Assembly (NCBI RefSeq): GCF_003332305.1
Contig: NZ_QOIO01000012.1
Span: 58,847-122,846 of the forward strand
Origin: Microvirga aerophila
Lineage (GTDB): Bacteria > Pseudomonadota > Alphaproteobacteria > Rhizobiales > Beijerinckiaceae
Direction: 5' to 3'
DNA length: 64,000 nt
Shown: positions 25,784 to 34,160 of the stretch, piece by piece
Layout of the letters: every line of letters begins with the position of its first letter
Position numbering within the stretch: position 1 is the stretch's first letter
Program-made: the position numbers and the translations under genes
Notes under the pieces: model-generated
Databases searched by the model: none
What the model saw: the letters and a program-made list of their open reading frames with translations, nothing else
What the model was told of the DNA's origin: nothing

Positions 25784-26751
25784 GGGGCGGTTTTATCGTT
25801 TGCGGGGACGGGTGGCGAGAATTTTGAATCGAGGGCTCCCCGCTCGCGCACCTGGAGGAGCTGGGCTACGACCGATGCCGCGATCACGGCCGGCTCCTTG
25901 GCGACGATCCCGGGTATCCCGATCGGACAGACCAAGGAGCGGATGCGGGCTTCGCTCAGGCCTAATTCGCGAAAGCGCTTCTCGAAGCGAGCCCGCTTCG
26001 TGTCGCTGCCGATGAGGCCCACATAGGGGAAGTCCCGGCCCAAGGCAGCCGCCGTAATGGCCATGTCGAGAGGATGATCGTGGGTCATGACCAGGATGAG
26101 CGACCGAGGGTCGGCCTGGGCGATTTCTCCGACCGGATCCTGCATCCGCACCGCCGCCACATTGGCCGGAACATGGCCAGGAAACGCATCCTCCCGGTCG
26201 TCGAGCCAGCGAACCGAGAACGGCAGGGGCGCGAGCGCCAAAGCAAGAGCGCGCCCGACATGCCCCGCCCCGAAGATCAGAACCGGCGTGCGGGCTTCGC
26301 CATGGGTCTCCCGCCACTGGGTCGCCTTGTCGTCCCCAACCGCCGACGACAGGTCACGGATCACGCGGCCCTGGTCGAGGCGGCACTCGACCTCGAAGAC
26401 GCCGTGCGCCTCCGAGTCGACGAGAGGCTTGATGTCTTCCAGGTCGCGTCCATCGAACGTCTCGATGAGGATCTTGACGCGCCCGCCGCAGCATTGGCCG
26501 AGATCGGGCCCAAGGGCCTGATCCACGATGCGGGCTGCCCCGCGTCCCCCGCGCAGCATGTCGCGGGCAATGTCGAGCATGCGGAATTCGAGTTGCCCAC
26601 CCCCGATGGTGCCGTGGAAGGCCCCATCCGGACGCACGACAATATGCGCCCCGACTTCCCGGGGTGCGGAGCCCTTGACTTCGTGAACGGTAATCAGGGC
26701 CGCAGAACCGTGCTGGCCAATAAGATCGGCGAGCTGCCGCCAGACTCTCAC
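25780..26751 (-). CDS. xdhC: Xanthine dehydrogenase accessory protein XdhC
   Basis: A 323-residue chaperone that binds molybdenum cofactor, protects its sulfurated form and delivers it to XdhB. The N-terminal part has VTVHEVKGSAPREVG-like sequence (ITVHEVKGSAPREVGAHIVV) and FHGTIGGGQLEF with LGQCCGGRVKILIE; the paired Cys is the family mark. The C-terminal Rossmann part has VLIFGAGHVGRALALALAP and VGLIGSDTKRARFEKR. The start overlaps the xdhB stop by four bases, and the stop overlaps the deaminase start by four. Confidence 0.96.
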   Translation of the reverse strand: MRVWRQLADLIGQHGSAALITVHEVKGSAPREVGAHIVVRPDGAFHGTIGGGQLEFRMLDIARDMLRGGRGAARIVDQALGPDLGQCCGGRVKILIETFDGRDLEDIKPLVDSEAHGVFEVECRLDQGRVIRDLSSAVGDDKATQWRETHGEARTPVLIFGAGHVGRALALALAPLPFSVRWLDDREDAFPGHVPANVAAVRMQDPVGEIAQADPRSLILVMTHDHPLDMAITAAALGRDFPYVGLIGSDTKRARFEKRFRELGLSEARIRSLVCPIGIPGIVAKEPAVIAASVVAQLLQVRERGALDSKFSPPVPANDKTAP

Positions 26752-29075
26752 CCCATCGGTCTCCCGCGAAGGGCCTCGCAGGCGCGAAGAATCGCCTCGG
26801 GAGTGGCCGGTGCGTCAAGCGGCACAGGCTTCGATGGATCGAGCGAATGGACCGCATCGGCCAGCGCGCAGAACACGCTGTTCGCCAGCATGATCGGCGG
26901 CTCGCCCACCGCCTTCGAACGGTAGATCGTCTCTTCCCGATTGGCATTGGGATAAAGAGCAACGCGGAAATCCGCCGGCACGTCGGACGACACCGGGATC
27001 TTATAGGTCGAGGGCGCGTGCGTGAGCAGGCGTCCGTCGCGGTTGAACACCAGCTCCTCCGTGGTGAGCCAACCCATCCCCTGCACGAACCCGCCTTCGA
27101 TCTGGCCAATGTCGATGGCTGGGTTCAGGGACTTGCCAACATCGTGGAGAATATCCGCGCGCAGCAGGCGGTTCTCGCCCGTCAGCGTGTCGATGATCAC
27201 TTCGGAGCAGGCTGCCCCATAGGCGAAATAGAAGAACGGGCGGCCCGTCGCCTTCTCCCGATTCCAGGTGATCTTCGGCGTGCTGTAGTGGCTTGCCTCC
27301 GAGAGCTGCACCCGGGCCTGGATGCATTTGCGGGCGAGCTCCGGGAACGAGATGCTTTCGTTACCGATGAAGACCCGATCGTCGCGGAATTCGATCTGCT
27401 CTTCCGGCACGCCATAGGCGTCGGCCGCATGAGATATCATGCGGCGCTTGATCGCGCCTGCCGCGATGCGCGCCGCCATGCCGTTGAGATCGGAGCCTGA
27501 CGAGGCCGCCGTCGGTGAGGTGTTCGGCACCTTCGCGGTGGTCGTCGCGGTGATCCGGACCTGATCCATGGAGATACCGAACTCCTCGGCCACCACTTGC
27601 GCGACCTTGATGTAGAGCCCCTGCCCCATCTCGGTGCCGCCGTGGTTCAGGTGGACGGACCCGTCCTGATAGACGTGCACCAGTGCGCCTGCCTGATTGA
27701 GATGCGTGAGCGTGAAGCTGATGCCGAATTTCACCGGCGTCAGCGCCAGTCCCCGCTTCATGATGGGCGAGGATGCATTGAAGGCGGCTATCTCCTCGCG
27801 CCGGACGCGGTAGTCGGTGGTACGCTCCAGGGTTCGCACGAGGCCGTGCAGGGTGTCGATCTCCTCCACCTCCATGCCGAAGGGCGTGAGGTTGCCGTCG
27901 CGCGTGTAGAAATTCGCATAGCGCACATCGAGCGGGTCGCGCCCCGTCGCCCAGGCGATCTGGTCCATCACGTGCTCGATGGCGAGCATCCCCTGAGGCC
28001 CGCCGAAACCGCGAAAGGCGGTGTTCGACACGGTGTTGGTCTTCAGGCGCTTCGACCCTACATGGACGGCCGGCATCCAATAGGCGTTGTCCGAATGGAA
28101 CATCGCCCGGTCGACGACGCCGCCCGAGAGATCAGCCGAGTAGCCGCAGCGCGCGAGATGCTCGACCGAATAGCCCTGGATGCATCCCTCCTGGTCGAAG
28201 CCGACCTTCCAGTCGCAGCGGAAATCGTGCCGCTTGCCGGTGAGGATGAAGTCGTCGTCCCGGTCGAGCCGCAGCTTGCACGGGCGCCCCGTCACCTGCG
28301 CCGCCAGCGCCGCCGTGACGGCCCACTGGGTTGCCTGGCTTTCCTTGCCGCCGAAGCCCCCACCCATGCGGCGGGTTTCGCAGGTGACGTAGGCGTCCGG
28401 AATGTTCAGCACACGGGCCACCACATGCTGCACTTCGCTGGGATGCTGGGTCGAGGAATAGACGTACACGTCTCCGTCCTCGCCCGGGACCGCAAGCGCA
28501 ACCTGCCCTTCGAGATAGAAGTGCTCCTGTCCGCCCACATGGAACTGACCCTCGAGATTGCGCGGAGCCACCGCGATGGCGGCGTTCGCGTCGCCGCGTC
28601 CGAAGGCATAATCCGGCAAGACGGTCTCGCCCCGCTCCAGGGCGTCCTCGACGGTGATGCTGGGCTTCTCCGACTCGATTTCCATCACGGCCAACTTGAC
28701 CGCGCGGCGCGCAATGTCCCGGCTGGTAGCAACCACCGCGAAAACGGCTTGGCCGACGAAGCCGATGTCGCTCTCGACGAAGAGAGGATCGTCGCCGAAG
28801 GCGGGCGACACATCGTTTTTGCCCGGCACATCCGCGACCGTCAGAACCGCAACGACGCCGGGCACAGCCCGAACGGAGGAGACATCGAGGGAAAGGAGCC
28901 GTCCGCGGGCCTTCGGAGACTGCCCGATGGCCACATGAAGCGTCCCGTCGGGCTCGCGGATATCGTCGATATATTGGGCCGATCCCTGGACGTGCTTGAG
29001 CCCTGAATCATGCGGCAGAGGCTGGCGAACGTGACGGAGCGCTTCAGCGTCAGCGGGTTTGGTCGGCGCGTTCAT
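26748..29075 (-). CDS. xdhB: Xanthine dehydrogenase, molybdopterin-binding subunit XdhB
   Basis: A 775-residue large subunit that hydroxylates hypoxanthine and xanthine to urate. YFEG-like entry aside, visible marks are QEHFYLEGQVALAVPGEDGD, RRMGGGFGGKESQATQWAVT (the GGFGGKE loop near the Mo site), AFRGFGGPQGMLAIEHVMDQ and the catalytic Glu in AVGEPPIMLANSVF near the C-terminus. Length agrees with bacterial XdhB. It starts three bases after the xdhA stop and overlaps xdhC by four bases. Molybdenum cofactor supply links it to moaA at 11.6 kb. Confidence 0.97.
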   Translation of the reverse strand: MNAPTKPADAEALRHVRQPLPHDSGLKHVQGSAQYIDDIREPDGTLHVAIGQSPKARGRLLSLDVSSVRAVPGVVAVLTVADVPGKNDVSPAFGDDPLFVESDIGFVGQAVFAVVATSRDIARRAVKLAVMEIESEKPSITVEDALERGETVLPDYAFGRGDANAAIAVAPRNLEGQFHVGGQEHFYLEGQVALAVPGEDGDVYVYSSTQHPSEVQHVVARVLNIPDAYVTCETRRMGGGFGGKESQATQWAVTAALAAQVTGRPCKLRLDRDDDFILTGKRHDFRCDWKVGFDQEGCIQGYSVEHLARCGYSADLSGGVVDRAMFHSDNAYWMPAVHVGSKRLKTNTVSNTAFRGFGGPQGMLAIEHVMDQIAWATGRDPLDVRYANFYTRDGNLTPFGMEVEEIDTLHGLVRTLERTTDYRVRREEIAAFNASSPIMKRGLALTPVKFGISFTLTHLNQAGALVHVYQDGSVHLNHGGTEMGQGLYIKVAQVVAEEFGISMDQVRITATTTAKVPNTSPTAASSGSDLNGMAARIAAGAIKRRMISHAADAYGVPEEQIEFRDDRVFIGNESISFPELARKCIQARVQLSEASHYSTPKITWNREKATGRPFFYFAYGAACSEVIIDTLTGENRLLRADILHDVGKSLNPAIDIGQIEGGFVQGMGWLTTEELVFNRDGRLLTHAPSTYKIPVSSDVPADFRVALYPNANREETIYRSKAVGEPPIMLANSVFCALADAVHSLDPSKPVPLDAPATPEAILRACEALRGRPMG

Positions 29076-29078
29076 GAC

Positions 29079-30566
29079 CTACTCCGCCGCCTCGAGCGTC
29101 TCGCGTCGGCCGACGATGCGGGTGGCAAGGGTCTGGCCGGATGCGGTTTCGCTCAAGGCCTTGAACAGGAGATTACGGGCGACCGTCCCGCGATAGGCGG
29201 CCGAGGCCCGATGATCGTCGAGGGGCTGGTAGTCGCGCCTGGTGGCGGCAAGGGCCTCGCCCCAGGAGGAGGGGTCGTCCAAAGACAATCCGACGAGCGC
29301 CTGCTCGGTCTCGGCGGCGCGCTTCGGGATCCCCGCCATGCCGCCGAACGCAACGCGCGCCGCCGTGATGCGGCGGCCGTCGAGCGTGAGCCTGAAGGCT
29401 CCGAGGACAGCCGAGATATCTTCGTCGAACCGCTTCGAAACTTTGTACGCGCGGAACGTCTCGTTCGCCTTCAGCTTCGGCACGCCCACGCGGCGCACGT
29501 ATTCGCCCGGGGCGCGATCCTGCTGGCGGTAGGCGATGAAGAAGCTCTCCAATGGAATGGTGCGGCTTTCGTCACCCTGGCGCAGGTCAAGCTCCGCCCC
29601 GAGGGCGATGAAAGCCGGCGCAAGATCACCGATGGGCGAGCCGTTGGCGATGCTTCCGCCGATCGTGCCCGAGGCGCGAACCTGCACGGAGCCGAACCGG
29701 CGCATGATCTCTCCGAGATCGGGATCGATGCGTGCGAGGGCCGGATAAGCCTGTGCATGGGTCACCGTCGCGCCGATGACGAGACGCTCTGTATTTTCCT
29801 CGATCAGGCCCAGCTCCGCCACCCGTCCGAGCCAGATGATCTTATCGAGCTCTTTCATCCCCTTCGTGATCCACAGGCCTACATCCGTGCAGCCTGCCAC
29901 CACGGTTGCATCGGGATGTCGCTCATAGAGCGCGGCGAGCGGTGCCTCGGAGGCGGGAGCTGCGAAAAACCGGTCTTCCCCGTCGATCAGGATGTCCTGC
30001 CCGTCCGCAAGCTCCACCAGCGCTTTCGCCCGAGCTTCGCCATTCGCCGAGAACGTATCGTTGGGCGGGCGGCTGCAGGCGTCGAGCGCTGCATCCACGA
30101 TGGGCCGATAGCCGGTGCAGCGGCAAAGGTTGCCGGCAAGCGCATCATTGATCGCGTCCCGGCCCAAGGGCTGCCGGCCTTCATGGTAAAGGGCGAAGAG
30201 GCTCATGACGATGCCAGGGGTGCAGAAGCCGCATTGGGAGCCGTGGTGCGCCACCATGGCGGCCTGCACCGGATGCAGATCGCCTTCCGCAGCCAAGTCC
30301 TCGACGGTCACGAGTTCGGCGCCATCGATCTGGCCCAGCAGGAGGATACAGGCATTGACGGGCTCGTAATGCACATGCCCGTCCCTCACGCGGCCGAGCG
30401 CAATGGTGCATGCGCCGCAATCGCCCTCGGCGCAGCCTTCCTTGGTACCGACCTTGCGTTCCTGAAGTCTCAGGTAGTCCAGAAGCGTCGTGCGCGGGTG
30501 AAAGCCCGTGACCTCTACGACTCGTCCCTGGCGCAAAAAGCGGATCGCTTCTCGTGTCACTATCAT
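29079..30566 (-). CDS. xdhA: Xanthine dehydrogenase, iron-sulfur/FAD subunit XdhA
   Basis: A 495-residue small subunit that passes electrons from XdhB to NAD. The first [2Fe-2S] cluster motif is GCAEGDCGACT near residue 45, and the second is CGFCTPGIVMSL with GNLCRCTGYRPI. The FAD domain holds TVVAGCTDVGLWITKGMKEL and ASGTIGGSIANGSPIGDLAP. It is the first gene of xdhA-xdhB-xdhC-deaminase. A TCGTGTCACTATC-type leader precedes the start; no operator was recognised. Confidence 0.97.
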   Translation of the reverse strand: MIVTREAIRFLRQGRVVEVTGFHPRTTLLDYLRLQERKVGTKEGCAEGDCGACTIALGRVRDGHVHYEPVNACILLLGQIDGAELVTVEDLAAEGDLHPVQAAMVAHHGSQCGFCTPGIVMSLFALYHEGRQPLGRDAINDALAGNLCRCTGYRPIVDAALDACSRPPNDTFSANGEARAKALVELADGQDILIDGEDRFFAAPASEAPLAALYERHPDATVVAGCTDVGLWITKGMKELDKIIWLGRVAELGLIEENTERLVIGATVTHAQAYPALARIDPDLGEIMRRFGSVQVRASGTIGGSIANGSPIGDLAPAFIALGAELDLRQGDESRTIPLESFFIAYRQQDRAPGEYVRRVGVPKLKANETFRAYKVSKRFDEDISAVLGAFRLTLDGRRITAARVAFGGMAGIPKRAAETEQALVGLSLDDPSSWGEALAATRRDYQPLDDHRASAAYRGTVARNLLFKALSETASGQTLATRIVGRRETLEAAE

Positions 30567-30685
30567 CCTCCGCCGGTTACACCCGGCTCCCTATGGTGAG
30601 CCGGGTCGAATGGCGGAGCAAGACCTTTTCGCCAGCGGTGCCGCGAAGGCATGAGGCCAACGTGCTTTCCCTTGGTTTGCAAGGC

Positions 30686-31126
30686 TTACCAGGTTCCCGT
30701 GTTCGGCATCGAGACCCAGGGCTCCTGGGGCGGCTTGGGCTCGCCACGCTGGAGGAGCTCGATGGAGACGTTGTCCGGCGTCTTGACGAAGGCCATGTAT
30801 CCGTCCCGAGGCGGACGGTTGATGGTCACGCCCGCATCCATCAGCTTCTGGCAGAAGGCGTAGATATCGTCGACCCGATAAGCGAGGTGGCCGAAATTGC
30901 GCCCGCCCTCGTATTCATTTTCGTCCCAATTGTGGGTCAATTCCAAGAGTGGCGCCTTCGTGTCCTTGGCCTTCTCCACGTCCTCATCGGCCGCGAGGAA
31001 CACAAGGGTATAGCGCCCCTTCTCGTTCTCCGTCCGGCGTACTTCGACAAGCCCGAATTTGTTGCAGAAGAAGTCGAGGGATTCGTCGAGGTTCGAAACG
31101 CGAACCATCGTGTGCAGGTATTCCAT
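30686..31126 (-). CDS. gloA: Lactoylglutathione lyase (glyoxalase I)
   Basis: A 146-residue metalloenzyme that converts the methylglyoxal-glutathione adduct to S-lactoylglutathione. [20 protein letters not shown] gives the first metal-ligand His (HTMVRV), and [11 protein letters not shown] with [20 protein letters not shown] gives the Glu ligand and the THN-WD signature. [19 protein letters not shown] supplies the second His, and [10 protein letters not shown] the last Glu. The start is set by GGGGAGACCACG directly upstream. It stands between xdhA and pepN, and glutathione supply links it to gor. Confidence 0.94.
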   Translation of the reverse strand: MEYLHTMVRVSNLDESLDFFCNKFGLVEVRRTENEKGRYTLVFLAADEDVEKAKDTKAPLLELTHNWDENEYEGGRNFGHLAYRVDDIYAFCQKLMDAGVTINRPPRDGYMAFVKTPDNVSIELLQRGEPKPPQEPWVSMPNTGTW

Positions 31127-31322
31127 CGTGGTCTCCCCATTGGCTGATGCTACGTGATGGAGCATTTGGCCAGGAGATCAAGAGCCACGGGACACCAGCA
31201 CCAGGAAAGCTTGGTGATGTTTAATAAGCGTTAAGTTTTTGAAGCCCTGCATCCGAAAGCCTTGCACTGCATCGACCAGACCATAAATCAAAATAAAGTA
31301 ACACCGAGACGAAAGCTCCCCG

Positions 31323-33971
31323 ATGCGCACCGATACGGCCCAGATTGTGAGGCTTGAGGATTACCGGCCCGGCGATTTCCTGATCGACCGTGTCGAGCTG
31401 GATGTGCGGCTGCATCCGACGGCGACGCGGATCACCGCAATTCTCGCCCTGCGGCCGAATCCGGAAGGACGCGCGGACGCGCCGCTCAGGCTCGACGGGG
31501 ACGAGTTGAAGCTCAAGGCGCTCGCCATCGACGGCCGGGCCCTGCCAGCCGGTGAGTTCGAAGCTTCGCCACAGGAGCTGGTGATCGCTCAGCCGCCCCG
31601 GCGGCCCTTCACGCTCACCATCGAAACCGAGATCGACCCCACGTCGAACACCAAGCTCATGGGCCTCTACCGATCCAGCGGCAACTACTGCACGCAATGC
31701 GAGGCCGAAGGCTTCAGGCGCATCACGTATTTCCTCGACCGGCCCGACGTGATGGCGGTCTACACCACCCGGATCGAGGCGGGCCGGGACGAGGCGCCCG
31801 TCCTTCTCGGGAATGGCAACCTGGTGGAGTCCGGAGATGTGGACGGTACCGGCCGACACTTTGCGGTCTGGCATGACCCGCACCCCAAGCCTTCCTATCT
31901 GTTCGCCCTCGTAGGCGGGCGCTTGGGGAAGATTGCGAAGCCCTTCACAACCATGAGCGGCCGAGAGGTGGAGCTTGCGGTTTATGTGGAGCCCGGAAAG
32001 GAGAACCGCGCTGATTATGCGCTCGATGCGCTTGAGCGTTCCATGCGGTGGGACGAAAGGGTCTTCGACCGGGAATATGATCTCGACGTGTTCAACATAG
32101 TGGCCGTGTCCGATTTCAACATGGGCGCGATGGAGAACAAGGGCCTCAACATCTTCAACGATAAATATGTGCTTGCTTCGCCCGAGATGGCGACCGATGC
32201 GGACTACGCCAACATCGAGGCGATCATCGCTCACGAGTATTTCCATAACTGGTCGGGCAACCGCGTCACATGCCGCGACTGGTTCCAGCTTTGCCTGAAA
32301 GAGGGCCTGACGGTCTTCCGCGACCAGGAATTTTCATCCGACGAGCGCTCACGGCCCGTGCATCGAATTGCCGAGGTGAAGACCCTTCGAGCCCGTCAGT
32401 TCGTCGAGGACGCGGGCCCCCTCGCCCACCCCGTGCGGCCCGCCCAGTATCGCGAGATCAACAACTTCTACACCGCGACGGTCTATGAGAAGGGCGCCGA
32501 GATCGTGCGCATGCTCAAGACGATCATCGGCGACGAAGACTTCCGGCGCGGAATGGACCTCTATTTCGAGCGCTGCGACGGCACGGCCGCCACGGTGGAG
32601 GATTTCCTAAGAGCTTTCGCGGATGTGACCGGACGCGACCTCTCGCATTTCGCGCGCTGGTACGTCCAGTCGGGAACCCCGCGGGTCACTGTCAGAGGCG
32701 CCTATGACGAGGGCGCCAAGACATACCGGCTCGATTTCGAGCAAGTCACGCCGCCCACGCCCGGGCAGCCCGTCAAGGAGCCCATGGCCATTCCGGTCGT
32801 GCTCGGTCTAGTCGCGCGGGACGGACGGCCCCTGCAAGCAACGGGCGAGCGCGTGAGCCGACATGGCGTGTTCATGCTGGACAAGACGACCGACAGCCTG
32901 ACCTTCGAGGATGTGGCGACGCCCCCAGTGCCTTCCGTGTTCCGGGGTTTCTCGGCTCCTGTGAAGACATCGCTTGATTTGTCGAACGAGGAACTTCTCG
33001 TCCTGCTGCGGCACGACACGGATGCGTTCAACCGGTGGGAGGCATCCCAAACCGTAGCAATGCGTCTGTTGGTAAGCCTCTCGAAGGGAGATCCGATCCT
33101 CGACGAGGACATGTTGGGATTGAGCTCAGCGCTCAATTCTTTCATCAGCAACGACGCTATGCGAGATCCTGCATTCGCTGCTCTGGTCCTAACCCTTCCG
33201 AGTGAGGCCGATATTGCCCAGGAGATCGGTCGGGACATCGACCCCGATGCTATCCATCACGCCCGCATCGAAATGCGTCGCCGCATCGGACAAGCATGTC
33301 GCGGTAACCTCCAGGAACTCTATACAGGGCTCGCTGATACCGGGGCTTATAGCCCGGATGCAGCCAGCGCTGGCCGCCGCGCCCTGCGCAACGTGACCCT
33401 CGATCTCCTGGCGGGCGCAGACCCTGATCTGGGTGAGAGGACCGCGCGCGAACAGTTTGAGTCGGCGAGCAACATGACGGACCGTCTCGCGTCGCTGAAC
33501 GTGTTGATGACGCTGCCTGGCGACGCCCGCGAACATGCTATCGACACATTCGAGGAGCGGTATCGCGACGAACCACTCGTGCTCGACAAATGGTTTACGC
33601 TTCAGGCTGCAATTCCTGAGGACGCAACGCTCAAGCGCGTGCGTCGCCTGATGAGTCATCCCGGATTTTCGATAAGTAACCCCAACCGCGTGCGTTCTCT
33701 CGTGGGAAGCTTCGCGATGTTGAATCAGATGCAGTTCAATCGCGCCGACGGGTCAGGGTACGATTTCCTGGCCGAAATTGTCCTGCGCGTTGATGAACTC
33801 AACCCTCAACTCGCGGCGCGCCTCCTCACGGCGTTCGGCACGTGGCGAATGATGGAAAAAATGCGCCGATCACACGCGAAAAATGCGCTTCTTCGGATCG
33901 CTGGAAAACCCAATCTTTCCCGCGATGTGAGCGACATTGCGCAACGTTCGCTTGAGGAGCAACAAGTCTGA
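31323..33971 (+). CDS. pepN: Aminopeptidase N
   Basis: An 882-residue zinc metallopeptidase of the M1 family, close to the E. coli PepN length. The substrate N-terminus motif is MGAMENKGLNIFN, and the zinc-binding site is AHEYFHNWSGNRVTCRDWFQ with the third ligand Glu in LKEGLTVFRD (about residues 300-330). YEKGAEIVRMLKTIIG follows with the catalytic Tyr region. The C-terminal helical domain from about residue 550 is complete through SLEEQQV. The last third of the gene uses visibly more A/T-ending codons than the first two thirds. It cleaves N-terminal residues from peptides in the cytoplasm. Confidence 0.96.
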   Translation: MRTDTAQIVRLEDYRPGDFLIDRVELDVRLHPTATRITAILALRPNPEGRADAPLRLDGDELKLKALAIDGRALPAGEFEASPQELVIAQPPRRPFTLTIETEIDPTSNTKLMGLYRSSGNYCTQCEAEGFRRITYFLDRPDVMAVYTTRIEAGRDEAPVLLGNGNLVESGDVDGTGRHFAVWHDPHPKPSYLFALVGGRLGKIAKPFTTMSGREVELAVYVEPGKENRADYALDALERSMRWDERVFDREYDLDVFNIVAVSDFNMGAMENKGLNIFNDKYVLASPEMATDADYANIEAIIAHEYFHNWSGNRVTCRDWFQLCLKEGLTVFRDQEFSSDERSRPVHRIAEVKTLRARQFVEDAGPLAHPVRPAQYREINNFYTATVYEKGAEIVRMLKTIIGDEDFRRGMDLYFERCDGTAATVEDFLRAFADVTGRDLSHFARWYVQSGTPRVTVRGAYDEGAKTYRLDFEQVTPPTPGQPVKEPMAIPVVLGLVARDGRPLQATGERVSRHGVFMLDKTTDSLTFEDVATPPVPSVFRGFSAPVKTSLDLSNEELLVLLRHDTDAFNRWEASQTVAMRLLVSLSKGDPILDEDMLGLSSALNSFISNDAMRDPAFAALVLTLPSEADIAQEIGRDIDPDAIHHARIEMRRRIGQACRGNLQELYTGLADTGAYSPDAASAGRRALRNVTLDLLAGADPDLGERTAREQFESASNMTDRLASLNVLMTLPGDAREHAIDTFEERYRDEPLVLDKWFTLQAAIPEDATLKRVRRLMSHPGFSISNPNRVRSLVGSFAMLNQMQFNRADGSGYDFLAEIVLRVDELNPQLAARLLTAFGTWRMMEKMRRSHAKNALLRIAGKPNLSRDVSDIAQRSLEEQQV

Positions 33972-34160
33972 CAAGTATTTGATATTATTGCGTATTGCTA
34001 GCTTGCGGGCTGCGGAAATCTAGCTTTAAATTAGTTGTTAACCTAGATGATCGCATAGCTAGACAAATCACTCGCCCGTGATTCTATTGATGGTGATTCG
34101 GAGAGATGCGGCAACGTCCTTCCGAATAGGGACATAAACGGATTCCGGAGGAAGAATCGC

